The notes beneath the pieces are model-generated. The model had not been told where the DNA came from. It saw nothing but the letters and a program-made list of their open reading frames with translations, and made no database searches. A program made the translations under genes and the position numbers. Positions 46,595 to 54,349 of a DNA stretch of 64,000 nt are shown in pieces. Position 1 is the stretch's first letter. Every line of letters begins with the position of its first letter. The DNA is from Leptospira soteropolitanensis (GTDB lineage: Bacteria; Spirochaetota; Leptospiria; Leptospirales; Leptospiraceae): assembly GCF_026151655.1 (NCBI RefSeq), contig NZ_JAMQPN010000005.1, positions 62,001 to 126,000 on the forward strand. The letters are read 5' to 3'.

Positions 46595-47635
46595 GTGCAA
46601 AAAATTATTTTTTACTTCGGAGTGATTTTTAGTTTACGTTACGTTGTAGCACTGATGCGCGAAATGCAATCGGATCTAAAAACTAAATTAAAAGAAACCT
46701 TAGAAAAACAAAATTTTATCGCTAATAAATCGATCCAATTGGAAAAATCGGCAAATACACTTGCCTCTTCTGTGGAAACTTTGCAATCAATGTCGGATGA
46801 ACTTCATAACCAATCACAAAATCAAGCAGCCTCAGTGGAAGAAATTTCTGCTTCGGTTGAGGAACTATCCTCTTCTGCTATCAGTTCAGCAAATTTGGTA
46901 GAAGACCAAGTCGCAAGAGTGAAAATTGTTGATCAAAATTTTTTATCTCTGCAAAATATAAGTGTTAGTGTAAAAACAAAAACCACTCAAATTGCAAAGG
47001 ATGTAAGTATTTCTGCTGATTTTAGCAAAAAAGTAAAAAATTCCTCAGAAGAACTCAACAGCATTTATTCTGAACTCAACCAAGCTTTCTCCAAAGTAGA
47101 AGAAATCAACCAGATGATGTCAGAAATTGCCGATCAAACCAACTTACTGGCATTAAATGCTTCTATTGAAGCAGCTAGAGCGGGAGAACATGGCCGCGGA
47201 TTTGCCGTGGTTGCACAGGAAGTAGCAAAACTTGCCGAACGTTCGCAATCAAATGCAGGAACCATTGCCAAAATTGTTAAGGATGCCGGGCTTAAAATCA
47301 ACGAAGGAACCCGTTATTCCAAAGAAGTCAAATCACAAGTAGAGAGTCAAAACCAAGAGTTATTCCGCATTGAAGACGAAATATTGAGTTTGGAAGGTCA
47401 TGTCACCGAACAAGAGAAATTAAACAATAAACTTAGAGTCACCTTTTCCGAACTCCATGTATTATCAGAACAAATAGGTGTGATTGCGCAGGAACAAATG
47501 TCAGGTAGTAAGGAAATCAACCGTGCCATTACTACCATTGATGAAACCACACAAAAACTCGCGGACTCAGTCCAACTTCTATATGAAGAAATCAATGCCA
47601 TTCACACCCAGGCCAAACAGTTAACTTCCACCTGA
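46595..47635 (+). CDS. rear fragment: chemoreceptor signalling domain
   Basis: 346 residues from a GTG at 46595; a GAGG lies immediately before it, too close for a good ribosome binding site, and CACC-actga-GGTG forms a small hairpin over the start. One helix then the complete MCP signalling domain ([47 protein letters not shown]). If reinitiated it could still join receptor arrays. Confidence 0.6.
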   Translation: MQKIIFYFGVIFSLRYVVALMREMQSDLKTKLKETLEKQNFIANKSIQLEKSANTLASSVETLQSMSDELHNQSQNQAASVEEISASVEELSSSAISSANLVEDQVARVKIVDQNFLSLQNISVSVKTKTTQIAKDVSISADFSKKVKNSSEELNSIYSELNQAFSKVEEINQMMSEIADQTNLLALNASIEAARAGEHGRGFAVVAQEVAKLAERSQSNAGTIAKIVKDAGLKINEGTRYSKEVKSQVESQNQELFRIEDEILSLEGHVTEQEKLNNKLRVTFSELHVLSEQIGVIAQEQMSGSKEINRAITTIDETTQKLADSVQLLYEEINAIHTQAKQLTST

Positions 47636-47750
47636 GGGATTCCCCTGTTCGATGAACCGAGTTTTGGAATGAAAACCTGTCTTTACAAGAGAAGGCTTTT
47701 CTAGAATTTTGGGGAATCGTGAGAAATAAATTGATTCATCTGGAATCTTT

Positions 47751-48944
47751 ATGCTAAAATCAAATCACTCTATACGTCCCGGGGAAAGAATCGAAGACAT
47801 CATTATTGGGATTTTAGAGGAAAATCCAAATCATCCAGAAGTCCTTCTGCCAAAAATAAAAGAAAACGCGATCCATACTCTTTCCAACGGTCAAATTTAT
47901 TCTGCCATCTTAAAAGTACTCACTTCGATTGAAATCTCTGAAACTGAATCGGAATCGATTTGGAACGAAATACTGGAAAATAAAAATAAACTTTCCCTAT
48001 GTATGAATCGAGAAGTCGGATTTGGTGTGTCCTTGGTGGACTATTTCACTAATATCAATCCGAAAATTAAAAATCCCAAGATTATTGAAATTCAACTTTT
48101 TTCTGAAACCGAAAAACTCATCTTAGTTGATGAACTAACCAGATTATACAACCGTAGACACTTCGAAAAAGCACTTGTTCGTGAATTCAAACAATCGACA
48201 AGATATAACCAAAAACTCTCACTCCTCATTATAGATATCGATGATTTCAAAAAAATAAATGATACCTATGGCCATACAACGGGTGACGAAATTCTAATCA
48301 AAGTTGCGAAACAAATTACTTCTTGCTTGAGGATGGAAGACACTGCTTGTAGAATTGGTGGTGAAGAATTTGCGATTATTTTCCCACAGACTAGCGAAGA
48401 ACAGGCAATGATCGCTTCCGAAAAACTTTTGGATGCTTGCCGAACCATTAAGCTCAGTGGAAAATCAGTAACTCTCAGTGGAGGTATTGTTTCTTACCCA
48501 GAAAAAGTAAAAACCTGCGAAGAAATGTACGACCTCGCAGACCGGGCTCTATATACCGCTAAGTATTCAGGCAAAAACCAAATTGTTGCTTATAGTGATG
48601 AAAAACGTGGTAGTTTACGCTTCGATGCCAATTTAGAACTTCTTTTCATATTACCGGATAAAACGCTTAGAACCATTTCAAAAAATATTTCTGTTACTGG
48701 AATTGCATTTGATACAGAAGATGATATTACTTTAAACGAATCCTTTGATGTCAAACTTCGCGAATCAGATTCGCACGAGGAAATTAATGCAAAAATTAAA
48801 GTCATCAGAAAAGAAGAAATAGGACTTCATAAATACCATATGGGTGCGGAGTTTTTAGAACTCTCTAACGAAGACCAACATAAGTTATCTGATCTTTATT
48901 CACTACACCGGTATAAATCAAATATCTCTACCAGTGTGGTGTAA
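47751..48944 (+). CDS. diguanylate cyclase with C-terminal PilZ domain
   Basis: 397 residues, cytoplasmic. N-terminal helical region (1-125) of unknown role, GGDEF domain (about 126-285; DELTRLYNRRHFEKAL, IDIDDFKKINDTYGHTTGD, active site RIGGEEFAII), then a PilZ domain (about 286-390) with R-x-x-x-R in KRGSLRFD and NISVTGIAF. GGEEF is a functional signature, so it should make c-di-GMP and may bind it through PilZ as feedback. No typical RxxD inhibitory site is seen near the active site. Confidence 0.9.
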   Translation: MLKSNHSIRPGERIEDIIIGILEENPNHPEVLLPKIKENAIHTLSNGQIYSAILKVLTSIEISETESESIWNEILENKNKLSLCMNREVGFGVSLVDYFTNINPKIKNPKIIEIQLFSETEKLILVDELTRLYNRRHFEKALVREFKQSTRYNQKLSLLIIDIDDFKKINDTYGHTTGDEILIKVAKQITSCLRMEDTACRIGGEEFAIIFPQTSEEQAMIASEKLLDACRTIKLSGKSVTLSGGIVSYPEKVKTCEEMYDLADRALYTAKYSGKNQIVAYSDEKRGSLRFDANLELLFILPDKTLRTISKNISVTGIAFDTEDDITLNESFDVKLRESDSHEEINAKIKVIRKEEIGLHKYHMGAEFLELSNEDQHKLSDLYSLHRYKSNISTSVV

Positions 48945-48963
48945 CTTAAATTTGGTTGGTAAT

Positions 48964-49317
48964 TTAATTACCTTGGGGCATATCACTAAGCCCACCAGCG
49001 TTGATTACAGAAGAATAACCGCTAGCTTGTAAGATTTGTTTTGCTCGTTCACTTCGTGCACCTGACCGGCAATATACGACAATTTTACTTTCTTTGTCTT
49101 TGAATTGGTTTAAATTGCCGGGAAGTACATCCACCGGAATATTTTTGGCACCAGGAAAATGTCCTTCAACATATTCTGATTTAGTTCGAACGTCAATAAC
49201 GATTGCTCCTTCCTTTATCCATTGATTCACCATATCTTTGTCTCCCTTTGATTGGATTTTTTTTACGAAAATAAAGAGGAACCCAATTACAATTCCTAAA
49301 ACCAGGAAAGATTTCAT
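48964..49317 (-). CDS. membrane-anchored rhodanese-like sulfurtransferase
   Basis: 117 residues: one N-terminal membrane anchor (about 3-20, FLVLGIVIGFLFIFV) and a single rhodanese domain (IVIDVRTKSEYVEGHFPGAKNI and the active loop VVYCRSGARSERA with the catalytic Cys). It carries sulfane sulfur. Diverges from the persulfide-dioxygenase-like gene, with a palindrome between them. Confidence 0.87.
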   Translation of the reverse strand: MKSFLVLGIVIGFLFIFVKKIQSKGDKDMVNQWIKEGAIVIDVRTKSEYVEGHFPGAKNIPVDVLPGNLNQFKDKESKIVVYCRSGARSERAKQILQASGYSSVINAGGLSDMPQGN

Positions 49318-49372
49318 ACTTTCTCCTTTTTTCCTATTTTTTTCTTGCCAGATATTTCGTCAATCGAACTAT

Positions 49373-49393
49373 ATACCATAGGGGGTATGGTAT
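49373..49393. promoter_or_regulatory. palindrome in the rhodanese / ETHE1-like divergent promoter
   Basis: ATACCAT-agggggt-ATGGTAT, perfect 7-base arms. The ATACC...GGGGGTAT character resembles operators of CsoR/CstR-type regulators, which sense copper or persulfide. No such regulator gene is in the window. Confidence 0.5.
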
Positions 49394-49482
49394 TTTGATT
49401 CATTCTAACCCTCGAAATAAAAACGGGTTTCTATAATTTGCTAGAAACTTATGGATTTTGGAATTTAGGAGATCGTTGTTTT

Positions 49483-50196
49483 ATGATAGCAGACAAAAAA
49501 GATAAAATTGAAATTCGTCCACTCTACGACTTAGAATCTGGCACTTGGACCTATCTTTTGCTAGACTTAGAATCAAAACAGTCCGTATTCATTGATCCTG
49601 TATTGGAACGATTGGATAGAGACTTAAATTATTTAAGAGAACTCGGATTTACACTTTCCTTAACGGTTGATACACATATGCATGCTGACCATATTACTTC
49701 TGCAGGAGAGTTAAGAGATAAAACACAATGTGAATCGTATGCATCAGAATATTCTGGAGCCAATTGTGCTTCTAAGTTTCTTAAGGATGGTGATGTTTTT
49801 ACTGTTGGGAACTTAAAATTTCAAGTCATCTATACTCCAGGTCATACCCCCTGTTCTATTTCCCTTCTTTTAAATGGTAAATATGTATTTACTGGAGATG
49901 CACTCTTTGTAAGAGGTTGCGGTCGTACCGATTTCCAAGGAGGAAGTGCCGAATCCTTGTACCAATCGATAACAGAAAAACTTTTTTTATTACCAGATTC
50001 TACGATTGTTTTACCGGGACATGACTATAAAGGTTTTTTATCTACTACGATTGGTGAAGAGAAAAAGTGGAATCCAAGGATTGCCGGAAAATCTCTTTTA
50101 GAGTTTAAAGAGATTATGGACAACTTGAACTTACCAGAACCAAAAAAAATTCATGAAGCAGTGCCTGCAAACCGTGCCTGCGGGAAGGTATTATGA
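49483..50196 (+). CDS. ETHE1-like MBL-fold persulfide dioxygenase
   Basis: 237 residues from the ATG at 49483, chosen because it is preceded by TTAGGAG at 11 bases and fits family starts; the frame extends to a TTG at 49438. Metallo-beta-lactamase fold with THMHADH, GHTPCSISL and TGDALFVRGCGRTDFQGG, and LPGHDYKGFL near the end: the ETHE1/persulfide dioxygenase layout, with one iron site. It oxidises glutathione or other persulfides to sulfite. Stop TGA overlaps the start of the TauE gene (ATGA). Confidence 0.9.
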   Translation: MIADKKDKIEIRPLYDLESGTWTYLLLDLESKQSVFIDPVLERLDRDLNYLRELGFTLSLTVDTHMHADHITSAGELRDKTQCESYASEYSGANCASKFLKDGDVFTVGNLKFQVIYTPGHTPCSISLLLNGKYVFTGDALFVRGCGRTDFQGGSAESLYQSITEKLFLLPDSTIVLPGHDYKGFLSTTIGEEKKWNPRIAGKSLLEFKEIMDNLNLPEPKKIHEAVPANRACGKVL

Positions 50197-50558
50197 GTAT
50201 CGGAATTTTATTTTTATTGTTAGGTGTTGGTGCGGGAGTTCTCGGAGGATTGGTTGGGATTGGCGGGGGAATTCTTCTTGTCCCTGCACTTGTTTATTTT
50301 TTTGATTTTAACCAAAAAATAGCACAAGGTACAACCCTTGCTGCAATGGTTCCACCGATTGGGATTGTTGCAGCTTATATCTATTATACGAGAGGGGAAA
50401 CGAATGTATTTGCGGCAGCTTTTATTAGTGTCGGCTTTATCTTAGGTAGCATTTTTGGAGCCAGCGCCGCCTCGAAAATTGATACAACTACCTTATCACG
50501 TTTTTTTGGTATATTTACGGTCATCGTAGGCTTAAAAATGATTTTTTTTCCCAAATAA
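50193..50558 (+). CDS. TauE/SafE-type membrane exporter, half-length
   Basis: 121 residues with three to four helices, the conserved first repeat of the TauE/SafE/YfcA family: LGGLVGIGGGILLVPALVYFF and a second GSIFGASAASKI. Full-length members have two such repeats (about 250 residues), so this is a half-size version that would act as a dimer. In this context it would export sulfite or a related sulfur anion produced by the persulfide dioxygenase. Confidence 0.85.
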   Translation: MSIGILFLLLGVGAGVLGGLVGIGGGILLVPALVYFFDFNQKIAQGTTLAAMVPPIGIVAAYIYYTRGETNVFAAAFISVGFILGSIFGASAASKIDTTTLSRFFGIFTVIVGLKMIFFPK

Positions 50559-50610
50559 AATTATTTAATTTTTCCTTGCAGGAACTTCTGATTCAATTTT
50601 CTATTTCCTC

Positions 50611-51138
50611 GTGTTCGGTTTTTATCTCACATTCTTTTGGATATTAATTCGTTTTTTTTCTTCCGAATTTTCTTGGCCAACAAGCCTCGTTTCGCCAATA
50701 CAATTTCTTTTTTGGTGGAACCTACTATTCTCTTCTATATGGTTAGTTTTTGTTTTTATCGTAGTTTTTGGTTTTTTGGGTCTTTTACTTCGCATTCCCG
50801 TTGTTGGAATTTTGTTACAAGGTATCAGGAACCAAGTCACAGAAATCGGTTGGTATAAGTTTCTTCTCAATAGAACAACCGTTTGGTTCTTAAGCCAAAG
50901 CCTAGTTCTTTCTGGTTCTTATATTTTTGGTTATAGTGGCCACACGGAAACGTGGGTATACAAGGCCTCCCTTTCTGCAGTCATTTTGGGATATTTTATT
51001 AAACAGAACTTTTACAAACCGATGGCAAAATTTTCTGGTTCCCGGAGCATTTTCCTTTACCGAAGAGCCGGAATGGAGAATGGATACGGTTCCCAAGGAG
51101 AAACATTCCCCAAGGAAAAAGACGTAACTCCTCCTTAG
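50611..51138 (+). CDS. membrane protein of unknown function
   Basis: 175 residues from a GTG start, with four to five hydrophobic segments (FYLTFFWILIRFF, FLFWWNLLFSSIWLVFVFIVVFGFLG region, LSQSLVLSGSYIFG, ASLSAVILGYFI) and a hydrophilic tail with YGSQGETFPKEK. No family seen and no good ribosome binding site near the start, so the exact start and even the coding status are less sure. Confidence 0.5.
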   Translation: MFGFYLTFFWILIRFFSSEFSWPTSLVSPIQFLFWWNLLFSSIWLVFVFIVVFGFLGLLLRIPVVGILLQGIRNQVTEIGWYKFLLNRTTVWFLSQSLVLSGSYIFGYSGHTETWVYKASLSAVILGYFIKQNFYKPMAKFSGSRSIFLYRRAGMENGYGSQGETFPKEKDVTPP

Positions 51139-51194
51139 AAAAACTGTTTAACATTTTTATTGTGCCTACCCTTTTCGAAAACAATCTAAAAGAC

Positions 51195-51893
51195 ATGGCA
51201 TCTACAATAAAACCAAGAAATCACTTTTTTCCTTTTGTGCGTTTGGTGGTAATTACCCTCGTGTCGACCTTCCTCTTCAGCCAATGTAGTCTTTTTTCAG
51301 ACAAGGATACAAAGGTTCAAAAAATCTCCCTACAACCTAAATCTGGCCAGAAAATAGCAGCCTTTGCGGAAGGATGTTTTTGGTGTTCCGAACATATTTT
51401 TGAATCAATTCCAGGAGTTACAGAAGTTATTTCAGGATATGCAGGAGGCCATACCAAAAATCCGACCTATGATTTAGTGAATACGGAAACTACCGGACAT
51501 GCAGAAACCGTAATTATTTATTATGATCCAACGAAGATCGGTTATATGGAATTATGTAGAATCTTTTTTCTCTCTCATGACCCTACATCCCTCAACAAAC
51601 AAGGTCCAGACGAAGGTTCTTCCTACAGGTCCATTTTATTTTATTCTTCTGAAGAAGAACTAAAAATAGCAAAACAAATTCAAACAGAGATCCAAGATCA
51701 TAAAATCTGGAAAAATCCAATTGTGACAGAGTTCCAAGAATTAAAGGAATTTTACCAAGCCGAAGGATACCACCAAAACTTCATACAAAAACATCCAGAC
51801 CAGTCTTATGTGCGGGCAGTTTCGATCCCAAGATATCAAGAATTCCAAAACAGATATGAACTATATCGCAAAACAAAAAAGGCAACAAAATGA
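51195..51893 (+). CDS. msrA: peptide methionine-S-sulfoxide reductase, exported lipoprotein form
   Basis: 232 residues from the ATG at 51195 (frame also open to 51162). A signal peptide with lipobox (TLVSTFLFSQC, Cys 29 or so) puts it outside the cytoplasm, then a normal MsrA domain: AEGCFWCSEHIFESIPGV with the catalytic Cys, GYAGGHTKNPTYDLV, GHAETVIIYYDP, YRSILFYSSEEE. Repairs oxidised methionine in surface or periplasmic proteins. MsrA is usually cytoplasmic; the lipoprotein form is less common. Confidence 0.88.
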   Translation: MASTIKPRNHFFPFVRLVVITLVSTFLFSQCSLFSDKDTKVQKISLQPKSGQKIAAFAEGCFWCSEHIFESIPGVTEVISGYAGGHTKNPTYDLVNTETTGHAETVIIYYDPTKIGYMELCRIFFLSHDPTSLNKQGPDEGSSYRSILFYSSEEELKIAKQIQTEIQDHKIWKNPIVTEFQELKEFYQAEGYHQNFIQKHPDQSYVRAVSIPRYQEFQNRYELYRKTKKATK

Positions 51894-51903
51894 CTACAGT
51901 ATT

Positions 51904-53424
51904 CTAGAATGCTAAAAACTGTTCTCTGATTTTTGTACGGAACGAATCAAATTCGGATTTGGATTGAAACTTACAAACTTTCAGTATTTCTGTAGGAATT
52001 TCAGATGATTTTGCTTCCTTTGCATTAATTGAAATCATCATATCACTTAAATAAATTGGGAACACAATGTCCGCATATACATCATTAGCAAGAAGTGGCC
52101 TATGGTGGAACTCCATTGCTTTTGTATAGAGAATTGGGAAATTCCATTTTTCGCCAACCATAGCACCTAACTTTGAATGCGTGATTCCTATAGCAGATTC
52201 TTCCAAACTAATGGTAGATGCAATCTCTCTAGAATTTGAATAGGTTTTAATTTTTGACATATGCTTTTGGTCAAAAGATAAAAGTAGAATTTCTCCAATA
52301 TCATGTAACAGAGAAGCTGCCATTAAATTGCTCAGATCGGTTTTATTCATTCCCATCTTTTGACCGATGGCTTTACAGTAGTAGGCAGATTCATTCGATT
52401 TTTCCCAAATGGCTGTAAATGCGGGGAACTTATCCTCCAACATTTGTTTTGTTCCAAGGCTGTATAATAAAGTTTGTAATTCTTTTAGGCCGATGAGTTG
52501 AATGGCTCGGTCTAAACTCTCAACCCGTCCTCCTCGTCGGAAAGCGGCAGAGTTGGAAAGTTTTAGAATATTTGCTGATAAAGCTATATCTCGTTTGATC
52601 ATTTCCGCAATGGTTCCAATACTTGAGTTTGGTTTATCAATCGCATCTTGGATGTCTTTTATCGCCTTCGGAAATGTTGGTAAATTATCTATCTGAGAAA
52701 CAATATGATCAATTTTTTCTAATTGTTGGTTTTCTTTAGTAACCTTTGAAGGTATATCGATCATAAAAACAGTTTTGTTTTCGCCAGATTCAAACTTGAA
52801 TGCAGAATCACCCAATCCATCGTTACGCAACATCATTAATGTCATGATCAACCCAAGACCAGCACCTTCTTGTTCACTGGACATATCGACAAATGCGTCT
52901 GCTAAATCATTGTATGTTTTTGCCTTATCAATTCTTTCTTTAATTCTAGCAGATTCAGCTGCCGTGAGTTGGACATTATTCATAATTCGGATTCGCATCA
53001 GACTCTTATTATGAATAAAAGAAACAAAAACCCCGAAGTTATTTCTTTGCAGCGAATCTTCGATTAATTCACGATTTTCGAGATAGGTTTTTTTGAATTC
53101 GGCAATCCCTGTTTCGTATTCTTCTTCATTTTCAATATTGCTAGCACGGTTTTTAAAAAAAACTCGTTTTGCATTTGCTTTAATTGCGTTTGTTACAGTT
53201 TCTTTCATTGCAGCAAGAACTGAATCCCTAACAATGATTAGATCCAATTGTAATAAAAATCGATCTAAAACCTGATATAAAGTATTTTCTACTTCATCAG
53301 TAATCTGGAAAAATTTAAAATGAAACGGGGAATTTTCGGAAATAGGATGATTGATATCATCAATATTAGTATGAAGACCTAACTCTTGTTTATATTCTAA
53401 CGAGACAGCCTTGGGACTTGCCAT
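51904..53424 (-). CDS. HATPase-like plus HDOD domain protein
   Basis: 506 residues, no membrane segments. Residues about 25-245 look like a divergent GHKL ATPase (N-box-like VLAAMKETVTNAIKANAK, G-box-like QEGAGLGLIMTLMM), and about 255-480 form an HDOD domain (LPTFPKAIKDIQDAI, ILKLSNSAAFRRGGRVESLD, SLLHDIGEILLL). HDOD proteins are signalling modules often linked to chemotaxis or second messengers. This fusion is not a known enzyme; partner unknown. Confidence 0.75.
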   Translation of the reverse strand: MASPKAVSLEYKQELGLHTNIDDINHPISENSPFHFKFFQITDEVENTLYQVLDRFLLQLDLIIVRDSVLAAMKETVTNAIKANAKRVFFKNRASNIENEEEYETGIAEFKKTYLENRELIEDSLQRNNFGVFVSFIHNKSLMRIRIMNNVQLTAAESARIKERIDKAKTYNDLADAFVDMSSEQEGAGLGLIMTLMMLRNDGLGDSAFKFESGENKTVFMIDIPSKVTKENQQLEKIDHIVSQIDNLPTFPKAIKDIQDAIDKPNSSIGTIAEMIKRDIALSANILKLSNSAAFRRGGRVESLDRAIQLIGLKELQTLLYSLGTKQMLEDKFPAFTAIWEKSNESAYYCKAIGQKMGMNKTDLSNLMAASLLHDIGEILLLSFDQKHMSKIKTYSNSREIASTISLEESAIGITHSKLGAMVGEKWNFPILYTKAMEFHHRPLLANDVYADIVFPIYLSDMMISINAKEAKSSEIPTEILKVCKFQSKSEFDSFRTKIREQFLAF

Positions 53425-53634
53425 ATAACCTCATGTAACGAACCAGTGCCTACGGGGAAACCCTGAATTCAATATCTCATTCAAAGCACTTCTCTTCCAT
53501 CCCATGTTAAGATTTTACTATTGCAAGCGTTTAACGATAAAATAACGAAACCAATAAAACTTGCGACAAGTACGGAACCAAAAATAGGTTTAATCCTTTT
53601 TTTTACTACGTTCGAGTACTAAACTGTATAATAC

Positions 53635-54261
53635 TTATTCAAAAAGTTTAATCTTCGGTAATCCTAAATTATAACGAACTGCGACAACACGAATTGCGAC
53701 CACAACACTTGCGGAAATGACTAAATTCCAATTAGAATCTATGTTCCCAATATTTAGGATAATGTATAAAACCGATCCCGCCAAACAAGCAGTAGCATAA
53801 ATCTCCTTTCTAAAAATAAAAGGGACTTCATTCATAAGTGTGTCTCGAATGACACCACCAAATATAGCAGAGATCATTCCAAGAAGTGCGGAGGCAAAAA
53901 AATTGACTCCATGATCCAAAGCTATCCTTGTTCCAAGGACTGTATAAATTCCAATGCCTAAAGTATCAAAAAGGAATAACTCATCCCTTAGTTTAGTCAG
54001 TATCCTTGGCAAAAGAATTACGAGTAAAAATCCGACAAATATCGCCCAAAGAATATTTTCGTCTCTTACCCAAGATACGGGATAATTTCCGAGTGTGATG
54101 TCTCTTAAGGTCCCTCCACCAATGGCAGTAATGAATCCAGTAAAAAATACACTGAATAGGTCATGGTGGTGGTCCTTATGTTCCAATGCAGAAAGTGCAC
54201 CTGATATCGCAAAAACCATGATCCCGGCAAGACCGATGTAATAAGAAAAACTAAAATCCAC
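53635..54261 (-). CDS. trimeric intracellular cation (TRIC)-type channel protein
   Basis: 208 residues, about seven helices built from two repeats of the UPF0126 domain: VFAISGALSALEHKDHHHDL with GGGTLRDI, and GTRIALDHGVNFFASALLG with GGVIRD. Fits the bacterial TRIC (YadS/YicG) family, monovalent-cation channels that form trimers. Divergent from the surface lipoprotein at 54350 (88-base gap). Confidence 0.88.
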   Translation of the reverse strand: MDFSFSYYIGLAGIMVFAISGALSALEHKDHHHDLFSVFFTGFITAIGGGTLRDITLGNYPVSWVRDENILWAIFVGFLLVILLPRILTKLRDELFLFDTLGIGIYTVLGTRIALDHGVNFFASALLGMISAIFGGVIRDTLMNEVPFIFRKEIYATACLAGSVLYIILNIGNIDSNWNLVISASVVVAIRVVAVRYNLGLPKIKLFE

Positions 54262-54349
54262 GGATTCTCCCTAACTTTTCTTTTTTTAGACGTAAATAAA
54301 ATGACAATGTTTGGGTGTCTCAATTGTTGTATAGAATAGAGAGCTGACT

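Larger units (their letters stand above)
46055..47635 (+). pseudogene. methyl-accepting chemotaxis protein interrupted by one in-frame TGA
   Basis: The frame 46055-47635 (527 codons) is open except for one TGA at 46565-46567, ..[20 protein letters not shown]... The two halves are in frame, with no other stop. The front part has five membrane helices and no periplasmic domain; after the TGA comes one more helix ([17 protein letters not shown]) and the cytoplasmic coiled-coil signalling domain with the MCP hairpin tip ([20 protein letters not shown]) and no HAMP domain. A Trp codon TGG there would give a continuous 526-residue membrane chemoreceptor. Strong ribosome binding site GAGGAG before 46055. 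Confidence 0.75.

Noticed and set aside
46565..46600. Selenocysteine insertion at the chemoreceptor TGA
   Set aside because: A small hairpin CACC-actga-GGTG lies 16 bases downstream, but it is too short and lacks the bacterial SECIS features; no Cys or Sec is expected at a membrane boundary.
47638..47718. Inverted repeat GATTCCCC (47638-47645) and GGGGAATC (47711-47718)
   Set aside because: 65-base gap and no partner features; could be chance, so not listed as a site.
22996..50196. UGA reassigned to Trp in this genome
   Set aside because: trpB and the ETHE1-like gene end in TGA overlapping the next start in classical coupled pairs, and Trp is coded by TGG throughout.
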